8,688 nt of DNA from an uncultured Clostridia bacterium (GCA_937907605.1 CALCYI010000010.1:1-8688); one strand, 5' to 3'. Positions 1-6,514 are shown, counted from the stretch's first letter. A program made the numbers and translations. The notes: a model not told the origin generated them from the sequence alone.

Positions 1-1
1 G

Positions 2-49
2 TTCATTGGTAAGACATTAACTTACGCTACTGACATTGTTCTTGAATAA
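2..49 (+). CDS. 3' end of an upstream gene, product unknown
   Basis: One frame runs from the window edge to TAA at 47-49 and encodes FIGKTLTYATDIVLE. It lies 26 bp before the capF-like gene on the same strand, so it is probably the preceding member of the same polysaccharide operon. In known loci capE or capG sits beside capF, but this tail is too short to assign and does not recall the ends of those proteins. The frame is short enough that it could be fortuitous. Confidence 0.45.
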   Translation, partial: FIGKTLTYATDIVLE

Positions 50-75
50 GATTTTATTTTTATTAAACTAATATT

Positions 76-1236
76 ATGAATATTCTTATTACAGGTTCAA
101 ACGGCTTTATTGGTCGAAACCTAATTGAAAATCTAAAGAATATACGCGACGGTAAAAACCGTAGCGTTAACTTGATGATTGATATTATTTATGAATATAA
201 TACTGATTCTTCTCCTGAAGTTCTTGATGAATACTGCAAAAATGCTGATTTCGTATTTAATCTTGCGGGAGTAAACAGACCGATTAATTCCGATGAGTTT
301 TACACTGGCAACTGCGGTTTCCTGGGTGATTTATTATCTATGCTTAAAAAGCATAATAATACCTGTCCCGTTATGCTTTCTTCCTCAATTCAGGCTGAGC
401 TTGATAATGACTACGGAAGAAGTAAAAGGGAAGCGGAAAAGCTACTGTTTGAGTATTCAAAGGAAACAGGCTCAAAGGCTCTAATTTACAGATTTCCAAA
501 CGTTTTCGGTAAGTGGTGCAAGCCTAATTATAACAGCGTTGTTGCGACCTTCTGTTATAATATTGCTAATGGTCTGCCTATTGTTATTAATAATCGTGAT
601 ACTGTCCTAACACTCGTTTACATTGACGACGTTGTTGATGAGCTTATAAATGCGCTGTGTGAGCAGGAAACACGAGTTAATGATTACTGTGAGGTTTGTA
701 TTAAACACACTGTAACTCTCGGAGAAATCGCTGATAAGCTTTATAAATTCAATGCTTATAACGATACTCTTATGATGCCTGAGCTTCCTGAGGGCAGCTT
801 TGATAAAAAGCTTTATTCAACCTTCTTATCCTATCTTCCGTATGAAAAAACGGTGATTGATTTAAAGTCCAACGTTGACGAACGCGGCTCTTTTACGGAA
901 ATTATGCATACCTTAAAGAGCGGACAGTTCAGCGTTAACGTTTCAAAACCGGGTATCACCAAGGGACAGCACTGGCATAATTCCAAGTGGGAGCTGTTCA
1001 TAGTTGTTAGCGGCAGAGCGCTCATTCAGCAGAGGAAAATAGGAAGTGATGAGGTTATTGATTTTGAGGTAAGCTCTGATAACCTTAAAGCTGTTTATAT
1101 GCTTCCCGGATATACTCATAATATTATTAACCTCAGCGATACAGAAAATCTTGTAACGCTGATGTGGGCGAATGAGAACTTTAATTCTGATTCACCTGAT
1201 ACATACTTTGAAGAAGTGGAGAATACCGATGTCTGA
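76..1236 (+). CDS. capF: CapF-like bifunctional UDP-sugar epimerase/reductase (SDR + cupin)
   Basis: This 386-residue protein matches the CapF/WbjC plan along its whole length. In the UDP-N-acetyl-L-fucosamine pathway, the cupin domain epimerises the CapE product at C3 and the SDR domain reduces C4 with NADPH, giving UDP-2-acetamido-2,6-dideoxy-L-talose. The SDR domain covers about residues 1-255: nucleotide-binding TGSNGFIG (6-13), NLAGVNRP (62-69), SSS (102-104), catalytic YGRSK (Tyr113, Lys117), and the CapF-typical FGKWCKPNYNSV (144-155). The cupin domain covers about 265-380, with GSFTEI, KPGITKGQHWH (metal-ligand candidates His299 and His301), VSGRA, and GYTHNI (His348). Family members are about 370 residues, so it is complete. 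The ATG at 76 is fixed by the N-terminal Rossmann motif, although the AT-rich sequence before it has no clear Shine-Dalgarno. The product feeds a capsule or wall polysaccharide in the cytoplasm. Its last 8 bp overlap the next gene. The exact sugar product is inferred from the family. Confidence 0.9.
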   Translation: MNILITGSNGFIGRNLIENLKNIRDGKNRSVNLMIDIIYEYNTDSSPEVLDEYCKNADFVFNLAGVNRPINSDEFYTGNCGFLGDLLSMLKKHNNTCPVMLSSSIQAELDNDYGRSKREAEKLLFEYSKETGSKALIYRFPNVFGKWCKPNYNSVVATFCYNIANGLPIVINNRDTVLTLVYIDDVVDELINALCEQETRVNDYCEVCIKHTVTLGEIADKLYKFNAYNDTLMMPELPEGSFDKKLYSTFLSYLPYEKTVIDLKSNVDERGSFTEIMHTLKSGQFSVNVSKPGITKGQHWHNSKWELFIVVSGRALIQQRKIGSDEVIDFEVSSDNLKAVYMLPGYTHNIINLSDTENLVTLMWANENFNSDSPDTYFEEVENTDV

Positions 1237-2500
1237 ACATTCTCACGGGAGAAAACACAGCAAGGCATACTATAAATACAGAAAGACAAAGCATAAAATA
1301 AAAAAAGCCTTTAAGAATAACAAACTCCTTTTACCGCTCATTGTTCTTATAATTGCTTGTGTTTCTTTGTCTGTCGGATATGCTGTAAGCCATAACAGAA
1401 GATATTCAAAAAATGAAGATACCACCGCGGTAGCTTCGGTTACTTCTGTTGACACTGTTTCACGCTTAAACGTATTTTTTCCGCATTTTTCAGAGCCTCA
1501 GGTTCTTTCCGCCTCCTGCGTACAGGACTATATGTCAAATTTCGCGGTAACGCCTGTTTTTGAATTTATTAGCAAAAACAAGCCTTCCGAGCGACTTGAT
1601 GTATCACAGCCTGTAAACATAAAATATGATATTGTAAATCCCTCGTCTGATTTAACCGTGAATGCTGCGCGTGTTATTATATCTGAAAAAAAGAGTCTTA
1701 ATCCTGCACAGACCTATAACTTTGACGCAGGAAGCTCAAGTATAGATATCTATAACCTCAAGATTGCTTCACAGTACTATTATAAGATTACTGTAAGCTT
1801 TACGGATTCGTCTGAGGTAAGCAGCAGCGGAAGCTTTTATACTGCAATGACGCCGCGTATTTTAAGCCTTGACGGAACGGTTAACGTAAGGGATATAGGC
1901 GGCTGGAAAACCTCAGACGGTAAAACAATAAAGCAGGGAATGATTCTTCGCGGAGCCGAAATAGACGGGCTTATCGTTCCCGAATATAAGCTTACCGAAA
2001 AGGGTATCAGCCAATTCCGAGATTACTTCAATATCAAGCTTGACGCTGATTTAAGACATACTAACGAGGTTAAAACGAGCGCTTCTTACGCCGGCGAGGA
2101 TATAAAGCATACAGTTTACGGTATAAAGGCTTACAGGCTTTATATTACGGGTAACGAAAACGATCCAATGAAAAAGCTGTTTTCAAGCCTTGCAAACAGA
2201 AATAATTATCCTATATATATGCACTGTACGTACGGAATTGACCGTACGGGAACTGCGTGCTATATTCTTGAAGCGCTGCTCGGTATGCCTGAGGAAAAGC
2301 TGCTTCGTGAATATGAGCTTTCAACTCTCTGTTTTACTGAAAACAACGCAAGGGCTGAGGACGCAAAGGTAACTGCTTTTATTGAAAACTTTAACAGTAT
2401 TGAGGGTAATAATCCACGGAAAAAAGCTGAAAACTATCTCCTATCAATCGGTGTAACAAAGGACGAGATTGAAAGCATTAGAAATATTCTCATTGAATAA
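1229..2500 (+). CDS. Membrane-anchored tyrosine phosphatase (Y_phosphatase3-like) with an extracytoplasmic beta domain
   Basis: I start this gene at the ATG at 1229 (423 residues). It has a GTGGAG ribosome binding site at 1216-1221, and the earlier in-frame ATG at 1172 would lie deep inside capF. The start overlaps the capF stop by 8 bp, so translation is probably coupled. Residues 1-32 are strongly basic. Residues about 33-53 are one hydrophobic helix, putting the rest outside the cell by the positive-inside rule. Residues about 115-207 resemble a fibronectin-III-like beta fold. Residues 210-423 are the phosphatase: NVRDIGGWKTSDGKTIKQG (219-237) and ILRGAE are typical of the PF13350 type, D274LR is a possible general-acid region, and the P-loop HCTYGIDRTG contains the CX5R pair Cys333 and Arg339. 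It would hydrolyse phosphotyrosine or another phosphoester. Capsule loci often carry tyrosine phosphatases that oppose a BY-kinase, but those are usually cytoplasmic. Substrate is unknown; a lipid or phosphosugar is possible. Confidence 0.85.
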   Translation: MSEHSHGRKHSKAYYKYRKTKHKIKKAFKNNKLLLPLIVLIIACVSLSVGYAVSHNRRYSKNEDTTAVASVTSVDTVSRLNVFFPHFSEPQVLSASCVQDYMSNFAVTPVFEFISKNKPSERLDVSQPVNIKYDIVNPSSDLTVNAARVIISEKKSLNPAQTYNFDAGSSSIDIYNLKIASQYYYKITVSFTDSSEVSSSGSFYTAMTPRILSLDGTVNVRDIGGWKTSDGKTIKQGMILRGAEIDGLIVPEYKLTEKGISQFRDYFNIKLDADLRHTNEVKTSASYAGEDIKHTVYGIKAYRLYITGNENDPMKKLFSSLANRNNYPIYMHCTYGIDRTGTACYILEALLGMPEEKLLREYELSTLCFTENNARAEDAKVTAFIENFNSIEGNNPRKKAENYLLSIGVTKDEIESIRNILIE

Positions 2501-2531
2501 ATTAAAGCCTTGCATTGCAAGGCTTTAATTT
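2499..2531. terminator. Bidirectional terminator hairpin between convergent genes
   Basis: The arms are 2499-2514 and 2516-2531, a nearly perfect palindrome (core AAAGCCTTGCA / TGCAAGGCTTT) flanked by A-rich and T-rich ends. A realistic hairpin has about 13-14 pairs and a small loop. It starts in the phosphatase stop codon and touches the stop codon of the minus-strand gene, so it can end transcription from both sides. Confidence 0.8.
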
Positions 2532-2808
2532 ATGCTGCGAGGCTGTAATATTTCTCCTGTGCTTTTTTAAACTTTTCTCTGCGGCTGATAATTCTTTCTT
2601 TTTCCTTCGCTTTTCGGTCTGCTTTCTTCTGCTTTGCTACCAGAAAGAGCATGCCGAGTGTAAGGTATATAACAATTTCGCTTATAAATAATACCTGAAT
2701 ACCCGTTGAGCTCAGCTCGTCGAAGAGATGAAAGGGAAAGGCAAGAGCTAAAAAGCCAACCGCGAGTGCTAATACTGACATTAATAAACCTTTGAAAAAC
2801 TTTTTCAT
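2530..2808 (-). CDS. Small two-helix membrane protein, function unknown
   Basis: This is a 92-residue protein I do not recognise. Two hydrophobic segments (about residues 5-27 and 36-58) are separated by a short loop with Asp30 and Glu31. The C-terminal third (59-88) is rich in Lys, Arg and Glu and probably forms a charged cytoplasmic helix or short coiled coil. It has a good ribosome binding site (AAAGGAG on the minus strand at 2816-2822, 7 nt from the ATG) and a well-formed promoter just upstream, so it is probably a real, separately transcribed gene. It is convergent with the capF-phosphatase operon and divergent from the ECF-like gene. No residue pattern suggests an enzyme. Confidence 0.7.
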   Translation of the reverse strand: MKKFFKGLLMSVLALAVGFLALAFPFHLFDELSSTGIQVLFISEIVIYLTLGMLFLVAKQKKADRKAKEKERIISRREKFKKAQEKYYSLAA

Positions 2809-2841
2809 AACGAATCTCCTTTTCTTTGGAACTTTTGTTTA

Positions 2842-2885
2842 CAGCTATATTTTAAAGCATACTATTCGGTAATTCAATATAGCTG
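2842..2885. repeat. 10-bp perfect inverted repeat bracketing a promoter
   Basis: CAGCTATATT (2842-2851) and AATATAGCTG (2876-2885) are perfect inverted copies 24 bp apart. They overlap the outer edges of the minus-strand -10 and -35 boxes. This is a candidate two-site operator; the alternative is chance in AT-rich sequence. Confidence 0.5.
2849..2877 (-). promoter_or_regulatory. Sigma-A type promoter for the 92-residue membrane protein
   Basis: On the minus strand, TTGAAT (2877-2872) is followed after exactly 17 bp by TAAAAT (2854-2849). Transcription would begin near 2842 and give a leader of about 34 nt with the ribosome binding site at 2822-2816. Confidence 0.6.
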
Positions 2886-2950
2886 AAGGGCATAGTCCAA
2901 AAGTTAGGACATAAAACGATGAAAAATTCATATTTTAATTAAATTATTTA

Positions 2951-2979
2951 TTGATTTTGTTGAATTACCTATCTATAAT
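2951..2979 (+). promoter_or_regulatory. Sigma-A type promoter for the ECF-like / radical SAM pair
   Basis: TTGATT (2951-2956), 17 bp, then TATAAT (2974-2979). The start would be near 2986, giving a leader of about 28 nt with no room for a riboswitch. It diverges from the promoter at 2849-2877. Confidence 0.65.
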
Positions 2980-3013
2980 ATATGTTATACTTTACGGAAA
3001 AGGAGGACAGGAT

Positions 3014-3508
3014 ATGAAAAGTAAAGTAAAATCGCTCGCTTATACGGGTATGTTTGCGGCTATGATATTTGTTTTAACAGCATTTATCAGATTTCCCGTA
3101 CCGAGCGGATACGTACATTTCGGCGACGCAATAATTTATATTGCGTCTACACTGATAGGTCCTTGGGCTTTAATTGCTGGAGCTATCGGAGAGGGAATAG
3201 CCGATTTAATCAGCTACCCACAGTACGTACCGGCTACTGTTATTATTAAGATATTTGTTGCACTTCCGTTTGTAATTGCGAGTAAAAAAAGTGAAAAGCT
3301 TCTTACTGTTAAATCAGCTCTGATGACTCTACCCGCTTTTATAATTACAGTAGGGGGTTATTATATAGCCGACCTTCTGATTGATAAAACCTATGCGGTT
3401 GTTGATATTCCGGGCAATATAGTCCAGGCTGTTGCATCAGGAATAATCTTTATTATTGTAGCTGCTGCACTTGACAGAGTTAAGATTAAGAATAAAATGA
3501 GTTTGTGA
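3014..3508 (+). CDS. ECF transporter S-component-like membrane protein
   Basis: The ATG at 3014 is chosen because AGGAGG lies at 3001-3006, 7 nt before it. The in-frame ATG at 2951 falls in the promoter and would add a non-homologous leader. The 164-residue protein has five or six hydrophobic segments (about 8-27, 36-54, 55-67, 72-90, 102-122, 135-155). It carries GYVHFGDAIIYIAS (32-45) and GPWALIAGAIGEGIADL (49-65), patterns seen in substrate-binding S components of energy-coupling-factor vitamin or cofactor importers. From memory it resembles a small family (TIGR04002) often encoded beside TatD-linked radical SAM proteins, which is exactly the neighbour here. An S component would need shared EcfA/EcfT subunits encoded elsewhere. 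Substrate unknown. The stop is 7 bp from the next start, so the two genes form an operon. Confidence 0.8.
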   Translation: MKSKVKSLAYTGMFAAMIFVLTAFIRFPVPSGYVHFGDAIIYIASTLIGPWALIAGAIGEGIADLISYPQYVPATVIIKIFVALPFVIASKKSEKLLTVKSALMTLPAFIITVGGYYIADLLIDKTYAVVDIPGNIVQAVASGIIFIIVAAALDRVKIKNKMSL

Positions 3509-3515
3509 GGAAATT

Positions 3516-4127
3516 ATGACCGATATTGTATATACCCTTGAGGGCGGAACTTATTTGAATATTACTAATAAATGTCCGTGTAACTGCGCTTTTTGTATAC
3601 GCTCAAAGGGCGAAGCAGTCGGCGACGCAAAGCGCCTTTGGTTTGACAGAGAGCCAACCTTTGAGAAAATTAAAAAGGCATTTGACGAATATGACTTTAC
3701 AAGAGTAAGCTCCGCAGTATTCTGCGGCTACGGTGAGCCTACCAACGCGCTTGAAAACTTAATAAAAACCGCTGAGTATATTAAAAGCGTGAATCCCGAA
3801 ATAAAGCTAAGGGTAAATACAAACGGCTTATCCGACCTTATTAACGGCAGACCGACCGCAAAAGAAATCTGTTCTGTAATTGATATTATCTCTGTTTCGC
3901 TCAATGAAACCGACAGCGATAAATATGATAAAATTACAAGAAACAGATTTCCGAAAATTGCATTTGACGCTATGCTAAAATTTACAAAGGACTGCGTAAA
4001 TGAGGGCAATGAGGTGCATATGACCGTCGTTGACGTAATAGGTGATGAAGAAATAGAGAAGGCAAGGGTGATTTGCGAAGGTATCGGCGCAAAGTTTATT
4101 GTCCGTTCCTTTGACAGAGGAAGATAA
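3516..4127 (+). CDS. Small radical SAM protein, TatD-associated type
   Basis: This 203-residue protein has the radical SAM cluster motif C20-x3-C24-x2-C27 in NKCPCNCAFC, which would bind a [4Fe-4S] cluster and S-adenosylmethionine. It continues with the GGEP-equivalent GYGEPTNA (71-78), VNTNGL (100-105), and ISVSLNE (125-131), in normal barrel order. No C-terminal SPASM-like cysteine cluster is present. Length and opening (TLEGGTYLNITNKCPCNC) fit the family annotated as TatD-associated radical SAM (TIGR04038 from memory), whose reaction is not known to me. The ribosome binding site GAGG at 3507-3510 overlaps the upstream stop, suggesting coupled translation with the ECF-like gene. No tatD gene is visible here. 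The end of the gene contains the -35 box of the nadA promoter. Confidence 0.85.
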   Translation: MTDIVYTLEGGTYLNITNKCPCNCAFCIRSKGEAVGDAKRLWFDREPTFEKIKKAFDEYDFTRVSSAVFCGYGEPTNALENLIKTAEYIKSVNPEIKLRVNTNGLSDLINGRPTAKEICSVIDIISVSLNETDSDKYDKITRNRFPKIAFDAMLKFTKDCVNEGNEVHMTVVDVIGDEEIEKARVICEGIGAKFIVRSFDRGR

Positions 4128-4139
4128 TTATAGTATAAT
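4111..4139 (+). promoter_or_regulatory. Consensus sigma-A promoter for nadA-mnmA
   Basis: TTGACA (4111-4116), 17 bp, then TATAAT (4134-4139): both boxes are perfect consensus. The -35 box lies in the last codons of the radical SAM gene (Phe-Asp-Arg). The start would be near 4146. A weak 5-bp inverted repeat, CGTTA (4142-4146) and TAACG (4156-4160), sits at the start site. Confidence 0.8.
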
Positions 4140-4169
4140 ATCGTTAATTAAGAAATAACGGAGATTATT

Positions 4170-5084
4170 ATGAGAATTAGTGATGTTCAACAGGAGATAT
4201 TAAGGCTTAAAAAGGAAAAGGATATTTGTATCCTTGCGCATTGTTATCAGTCGCCTGAAATTTTAGAGGTTGCTGACTTTACAGGCGACAGCTTTGCGCT
4301 TTCGGTAAAAGCCTCAAAGGTAGAGAATAAAACCGTTATAATGTGCGGCGTTCGTTTTATGGCTGAAACCTGCAAAATCCTTTCGCCCGAAAAAACTGTA
4401 ATACTCTCAAACGCCTCTGCGGGCTGTCCTATGGCGGAGCAGATGGATAAGGAGCTTATCTCTCAGGTTAAGGAGATGTATCCCGATTATACGGTAGTAG
4501 CTTATGTTAACACAACGAGCGAGCTCAAAACTGTTTGCGACGTATGCGTTACGTCCTCGTCAGCGCTTAATATCTGCCGTAAGCTTAAGAATGATAAAAT
4601 CCTTTTCATTCCCGATTATAATCTCGGTTCGTGGATTAAAAAACAGCTTCCCGAAAAGGAATTTAAGCTTCTTAACGGCTGCTGTCCTACTCATGCTGCT
4701 ATGTCGGCGGACGACGTTAAAAAGGCGAAAGAAGCTCATCCCGAGGCGCTGCTGCTCGTTCATCCCGAGTGTAAAAGCGAAGTAGTTGAACTCGCCGATT
4801 ACGTAGGTTCTACAACGGGCATTATGGAATATGCTAAAAAGAGCGATAAAATGGAATTCATTATCGGTACTGAAAACAGTATTGTAACTCATCTCCAACT
4901 TGAGTGTCCCGATAAAAGCTTTTATCCGCTTTCAAAGGACTGTATCTGTCATAATATGCAGGCCACTACTTTGGTTGACGTACTCAACTGCTGTAAAGGT
5001 ACGGGCGGCGAGATTATCGAAATGGACGAGGAAACCCGTCTTGCCGCTAAAAAATGTATTGATAAAATGATTGAGCTGGGATAA
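4170..5084 (+). CDS. nadA: Quinolinate synthase NadA
   Basis: NadA condenses iminoaspartate with dihydroxyacetone phosphate to quinolinate in de novo NAD synthesis, using a [4Fe-4S] cluster. The 304-residue protein matches the compact form of the family and its three-fold repeat: ILAHCYQ (21-27), VIMCGVRFMAETCKIL (57-71), NASAGCPMA (81-89), VAYVNTT (110-116), VTSSSA (127-132), LFIPDYNLG (145-153), HPEC (198-201), GSTTGI (213-218) and CHNMQATTL (260-268). The expected cluster ligands are Cys86, Cys172 (in GCCPTH) and Cys260. The start has GGAG at 4160-4163, 6 nt upstream. It has its own consensus promoter and runs directly into mnmA. nadB and nadC, its usual partners, are not adjacent, so the iminoaspartate source must be encoded elsewhere or the operon is split. 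Confidence 0.96.
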   Translation: MRISDVQQEILRLKKEKDICILAHCYQSPEILEVADFTGDSFALSVKASKVENKTVIMCGVRFMAETCKILSPEKTVILSNASAGCPMAEQMDKELISQVKEMYPDYTVVAYVNTTSELKTVCDVCVTSSSALNICRKLKNDKILFIPDYNLGSWIKKQLPEKEFKLLNGCCPTHAAMSADDVKKAKEAHPEALLLVHPECKSEVVELADYVGSTTGIMEYAKKSDKMEFIIGTENSIVTHLQLECPDKSFYPLSKDCICHNMQATTLVDVLNCCKGTGGEIIEMDEETRLAAKKCIDKMIELG

Positions 5085-6143
5085 ATGAAAAAAGCTATTA
5101 TTGCCATGAGCGGCGGCGTAGACTCAAGCGTTGCCGCTTATTTGATGAAAAAGGACGGATATGACTGTATCGGCGCAACAATGAAGCTTTACGATAACGG
5201 TGATATTCGGATAAGTAACGAGAAAACCTGTTGCTCGCTTGACGATATAGAGGACGCGCGCAGCGTAGCTGAAAGAATAAATATTCCTTACTATGTTTTT
5301 AATTTTAGAGACGAGTTTAAGGAAAAGGTTATTGATGATTTTATAAGTGTTTACGAACAGGGCGGAACGCCTAATCCTTGCATAGTGTGTAACAGATACC
5401 TCAAGTTTGATAAGCTTATGCAGAAAATGTATGAGCTCGGCTACGACTACGTAGTTACGGGACATTATGCTGAAATTGAGGAAAAGGACGGGCGTTATTA
5501 CCTTAAAAAAGGCATAGATTTAAGCAAGGATCAGAGCTACGTCCTTTATTCGCTGACTCAGGAGCAGCTATCCCATACAAAATTCCCGCTCGGCAGTTAT
5601 TCTAAAGACGAAATACGTGCAATAGCCGAAAGTCAAGGCTTTATTAACTCACGTAAAAAGGAAAGCCAGGATATATGCTTTGTTCCTGACGGCGATTATG
5701 CGTCCTTTATTAAATCGTATACGGGCAGGGAATACAGTAAGGGCAGCTTTATAGATACAGAGGGTAACGTTCTCGGCGAGCATCAGGGCATTATCCATTA
5801 CACCGTAGGTCAGCGTAAAGGCCTCGGTATTGCGCTCGGACATCCCGCATACGTAATCTCAAAAAGCTTAGAGGATAATACGGTAACGCTTGGCACTAAC
5901 GAGGATTTATGTTCGGATTATCTTGAGGCTGTCGACTTCAACTGGATTATTGATGAACCAAACGTAGAGATTTATTGTAAGGCAAGAACGCGCTACAATA
6001 TGAAAGAGCAGCCTTGCAGAGTATATGTTAAAGAGGATAGGGTTTGCGTTAAGTTTGATAGTCCCGTAAGAGCGATTACAAAAGGACAGGCTGTTGTGCT
6101 GTATGACGGCGACTACGTCCTCGGCGGAGGAACGATAATATAA
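5085..6143 (+). CDS. mnmA: tRNA-specific 2-thiouridylase MnmA
   Basis: MnmA adenylates C2 of the wobble uridine in Lys, Glu and Gln tRNAs and replaces its oxygen with sulfur passed from a cysteine desulfurase. The 352-residue protein has the PP-loop SGGVDSS (9-15), NPCIVCNRYLKFD (97-109) with nucleophile Cys102, VVTGHYA (123-129), DQSYVLYSL (149-157) and SQDICF (194-199) with the second catalytic Cys198, followed by the central and C-terminal beta domains (GQRKGLG about 242-248). Length is normal and nothing is missing. The ATG follows the nadA stop with no gap and there is only a weak GAGCTGGG before it, so it probably depends on translational coupling to nadA. Gram-positives can carry a short paralogue, but the full active-site set supports MnmA. 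Confidence 0.95.
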   Translation: MKKAIIAMSGGVDSSVAAYLMKKDGYDCIGATMKLYDNGDIRISNEKTCCSLDDIEDARSVAERINIPYYVFNFRDEFKEKVIDDFISVYEQGGTPNPCIVCNRYLKFDKLMQKMYELGYDYVVTGHYAEIEEKDGRYYLKKGIDLSKDQSYVLYSLTQEQLSHTKFPLGSYSKDEIRAIAESQGFINSRKKESQDICFVPDGDYASFIKSYTGREYSKGSFIDTEGNVLGEHQGIIHYTVGQRKGLGIALGHPAYVISKSLEDNTVTLGTNEDLCSDYLEAVDFNWIIDEPNVEIYCKARTRYNMKEQPCRVYVKEDRVCVKFDSPVRAITKGQAVVLYDGDYVLGGGTII

Positions 6144-6169
6144 CACTGTAATAATTTTGTAAAAAATGC

Positions 6170-6198
6170 TTGCATTTTATATATCGCTGTGCTATAAT
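6170..6198 (+). promoter_or_regulatory. Sigma-A type promoter for rpmE
   Basis: TTGCAT (6170-6175), 17 bp, then TATAAT (6193-6198). The start near 6205 gives a leader of about 54 nt. Confidence 0.75.
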
Positions 6199-6213
6199 AC
6201 ATCCGCTAAGTAA

Positions 6214-6238
6214 AGAACGGCTGTCACCGTTCTGACAG
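6214..6238 (+). promoter_or_regulatory. rpmE leader with two mutually exclusive stems
   Basis: AGAACGG (6214-6220) can pair with CCGTTCT (6227-6233) around the loop CTGTCA. That loop (6221-6226) can instead pair with TGACAG (6233-6238) around CCGTTC. The second stem ends 7 nt before the ribosome binding site GAGGTG (6246-6251). The two folds share bases and cannot form together as a normal pseudoknot because there are no linker bases. The leader could modulate rpmE translation; no known riboswitch family is recognised. Confidence 0.5.
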
Positions 6239-6258
6239 ACTAAGTGAGGTGAAAGTTA

Positions 6259-6462
6259 ATGAAGGAAGGAATTCATCCTAATTATGTAACTTGTACGGTT
6301 AGATGTGCCTGCGGCGCTACTTATGAAACTAAGAGCACAAAGGGCGATATGAAGGTTGATATTTGCTCAAAGTGTCACCCCTTCTATACCGGACGTCAGA
6401 AGCTTGTTGATACAGGCGGACGTGTTGACAGGTTCAACAGAAGATTTGCAAAAAAGGGATAA
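6259..6462 (+). CDS. rpmE: Ribosomal protein bL31, zinc-binding type
   Basis: This 67-residue protein is a full-length bL31 of the large subunit, helping form the B1 bridge to the small subunit. It opens MKEGIHPNY and has the zinc ligands Cys16 and Cys18 (CAC) and Cys36 and Cys39 (CSKC), then HPFYTGRQK and the basic tail FNRRFAKKG. The cysteines mark the zinc-containing form, as opposed to the zinc-free RpmE2 form. The ATG at 6259 follows GAGGTG by about 7 nt. The gene is a single transcription unit with its own promoter, structured leader and strong terminator. Its usual neighbours such as rho are not here. Confidence 0.97.
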   Translation: MKEGIHPNYVTCTVRCACGATYETKSTKGDMKVDICSKCHPFYTGRQKLVDTGGRVDRFNRRFAKKG

Positions 6463-6475
6463 GTTTAAAAAGATA

Positions 6476-6507
6476 AGGACAGTTATTGCAACTGTCCTCA
6501 TTTTTTT
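6476..6507 (+). terminator. Rho-independent terminator of rpmE
   Basis: AGGACAGTT (6476-6484) pairs perfectly with AACTGTCCT (6490-6498) around a 5-nt loop, followed by CA and seven T (6501-6507). This is a strong classical terminator. Confidence 0.92.
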
Positions 6508-6514
6508 GTATAAT
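6486..6514 (+). promoter_or_regulatory. Promoter for the yigZ-like gene, nested in the rpmE terminator
   Basis: TTGCAA (6486-6491) lies in the loop and right arm of the rpmE terminator. Exactly 17 bp later TATAAT (6509-6514) follows the T-tract. The start would be near 6521, only about 9 nt before the ATG at 6530. Confidence 0.65.

Noticed and set aside
1172..1228. Earlier start for the phosphatase
   Set aside because: It lies inside capF, lacks a ribosome binding site, and adds an unrelated leader. ATG 1229 has a GTGGAG site at proper spacing.
2951..3013. Earlier start for the ECF-like protein
   Set aside because: It overlaps the promoter at 2951-2979 and would encode the ribosome binding site as protein. 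ATG 3014 follows AGGAGG by 7 nt.
4142..4160. NiaR-like operator at the nadA start
   Set aside because: Only five paired bases (CGTTA/TAACG) are present, and I cannot match them to a known site.
6214..6238. H-type pseudoknot in the rpmE leader
   Set aside because: Both stems use contiguous bases with no linkers and share base 6233, so they cannot form at once. Alternative hairpins are more reasonable.
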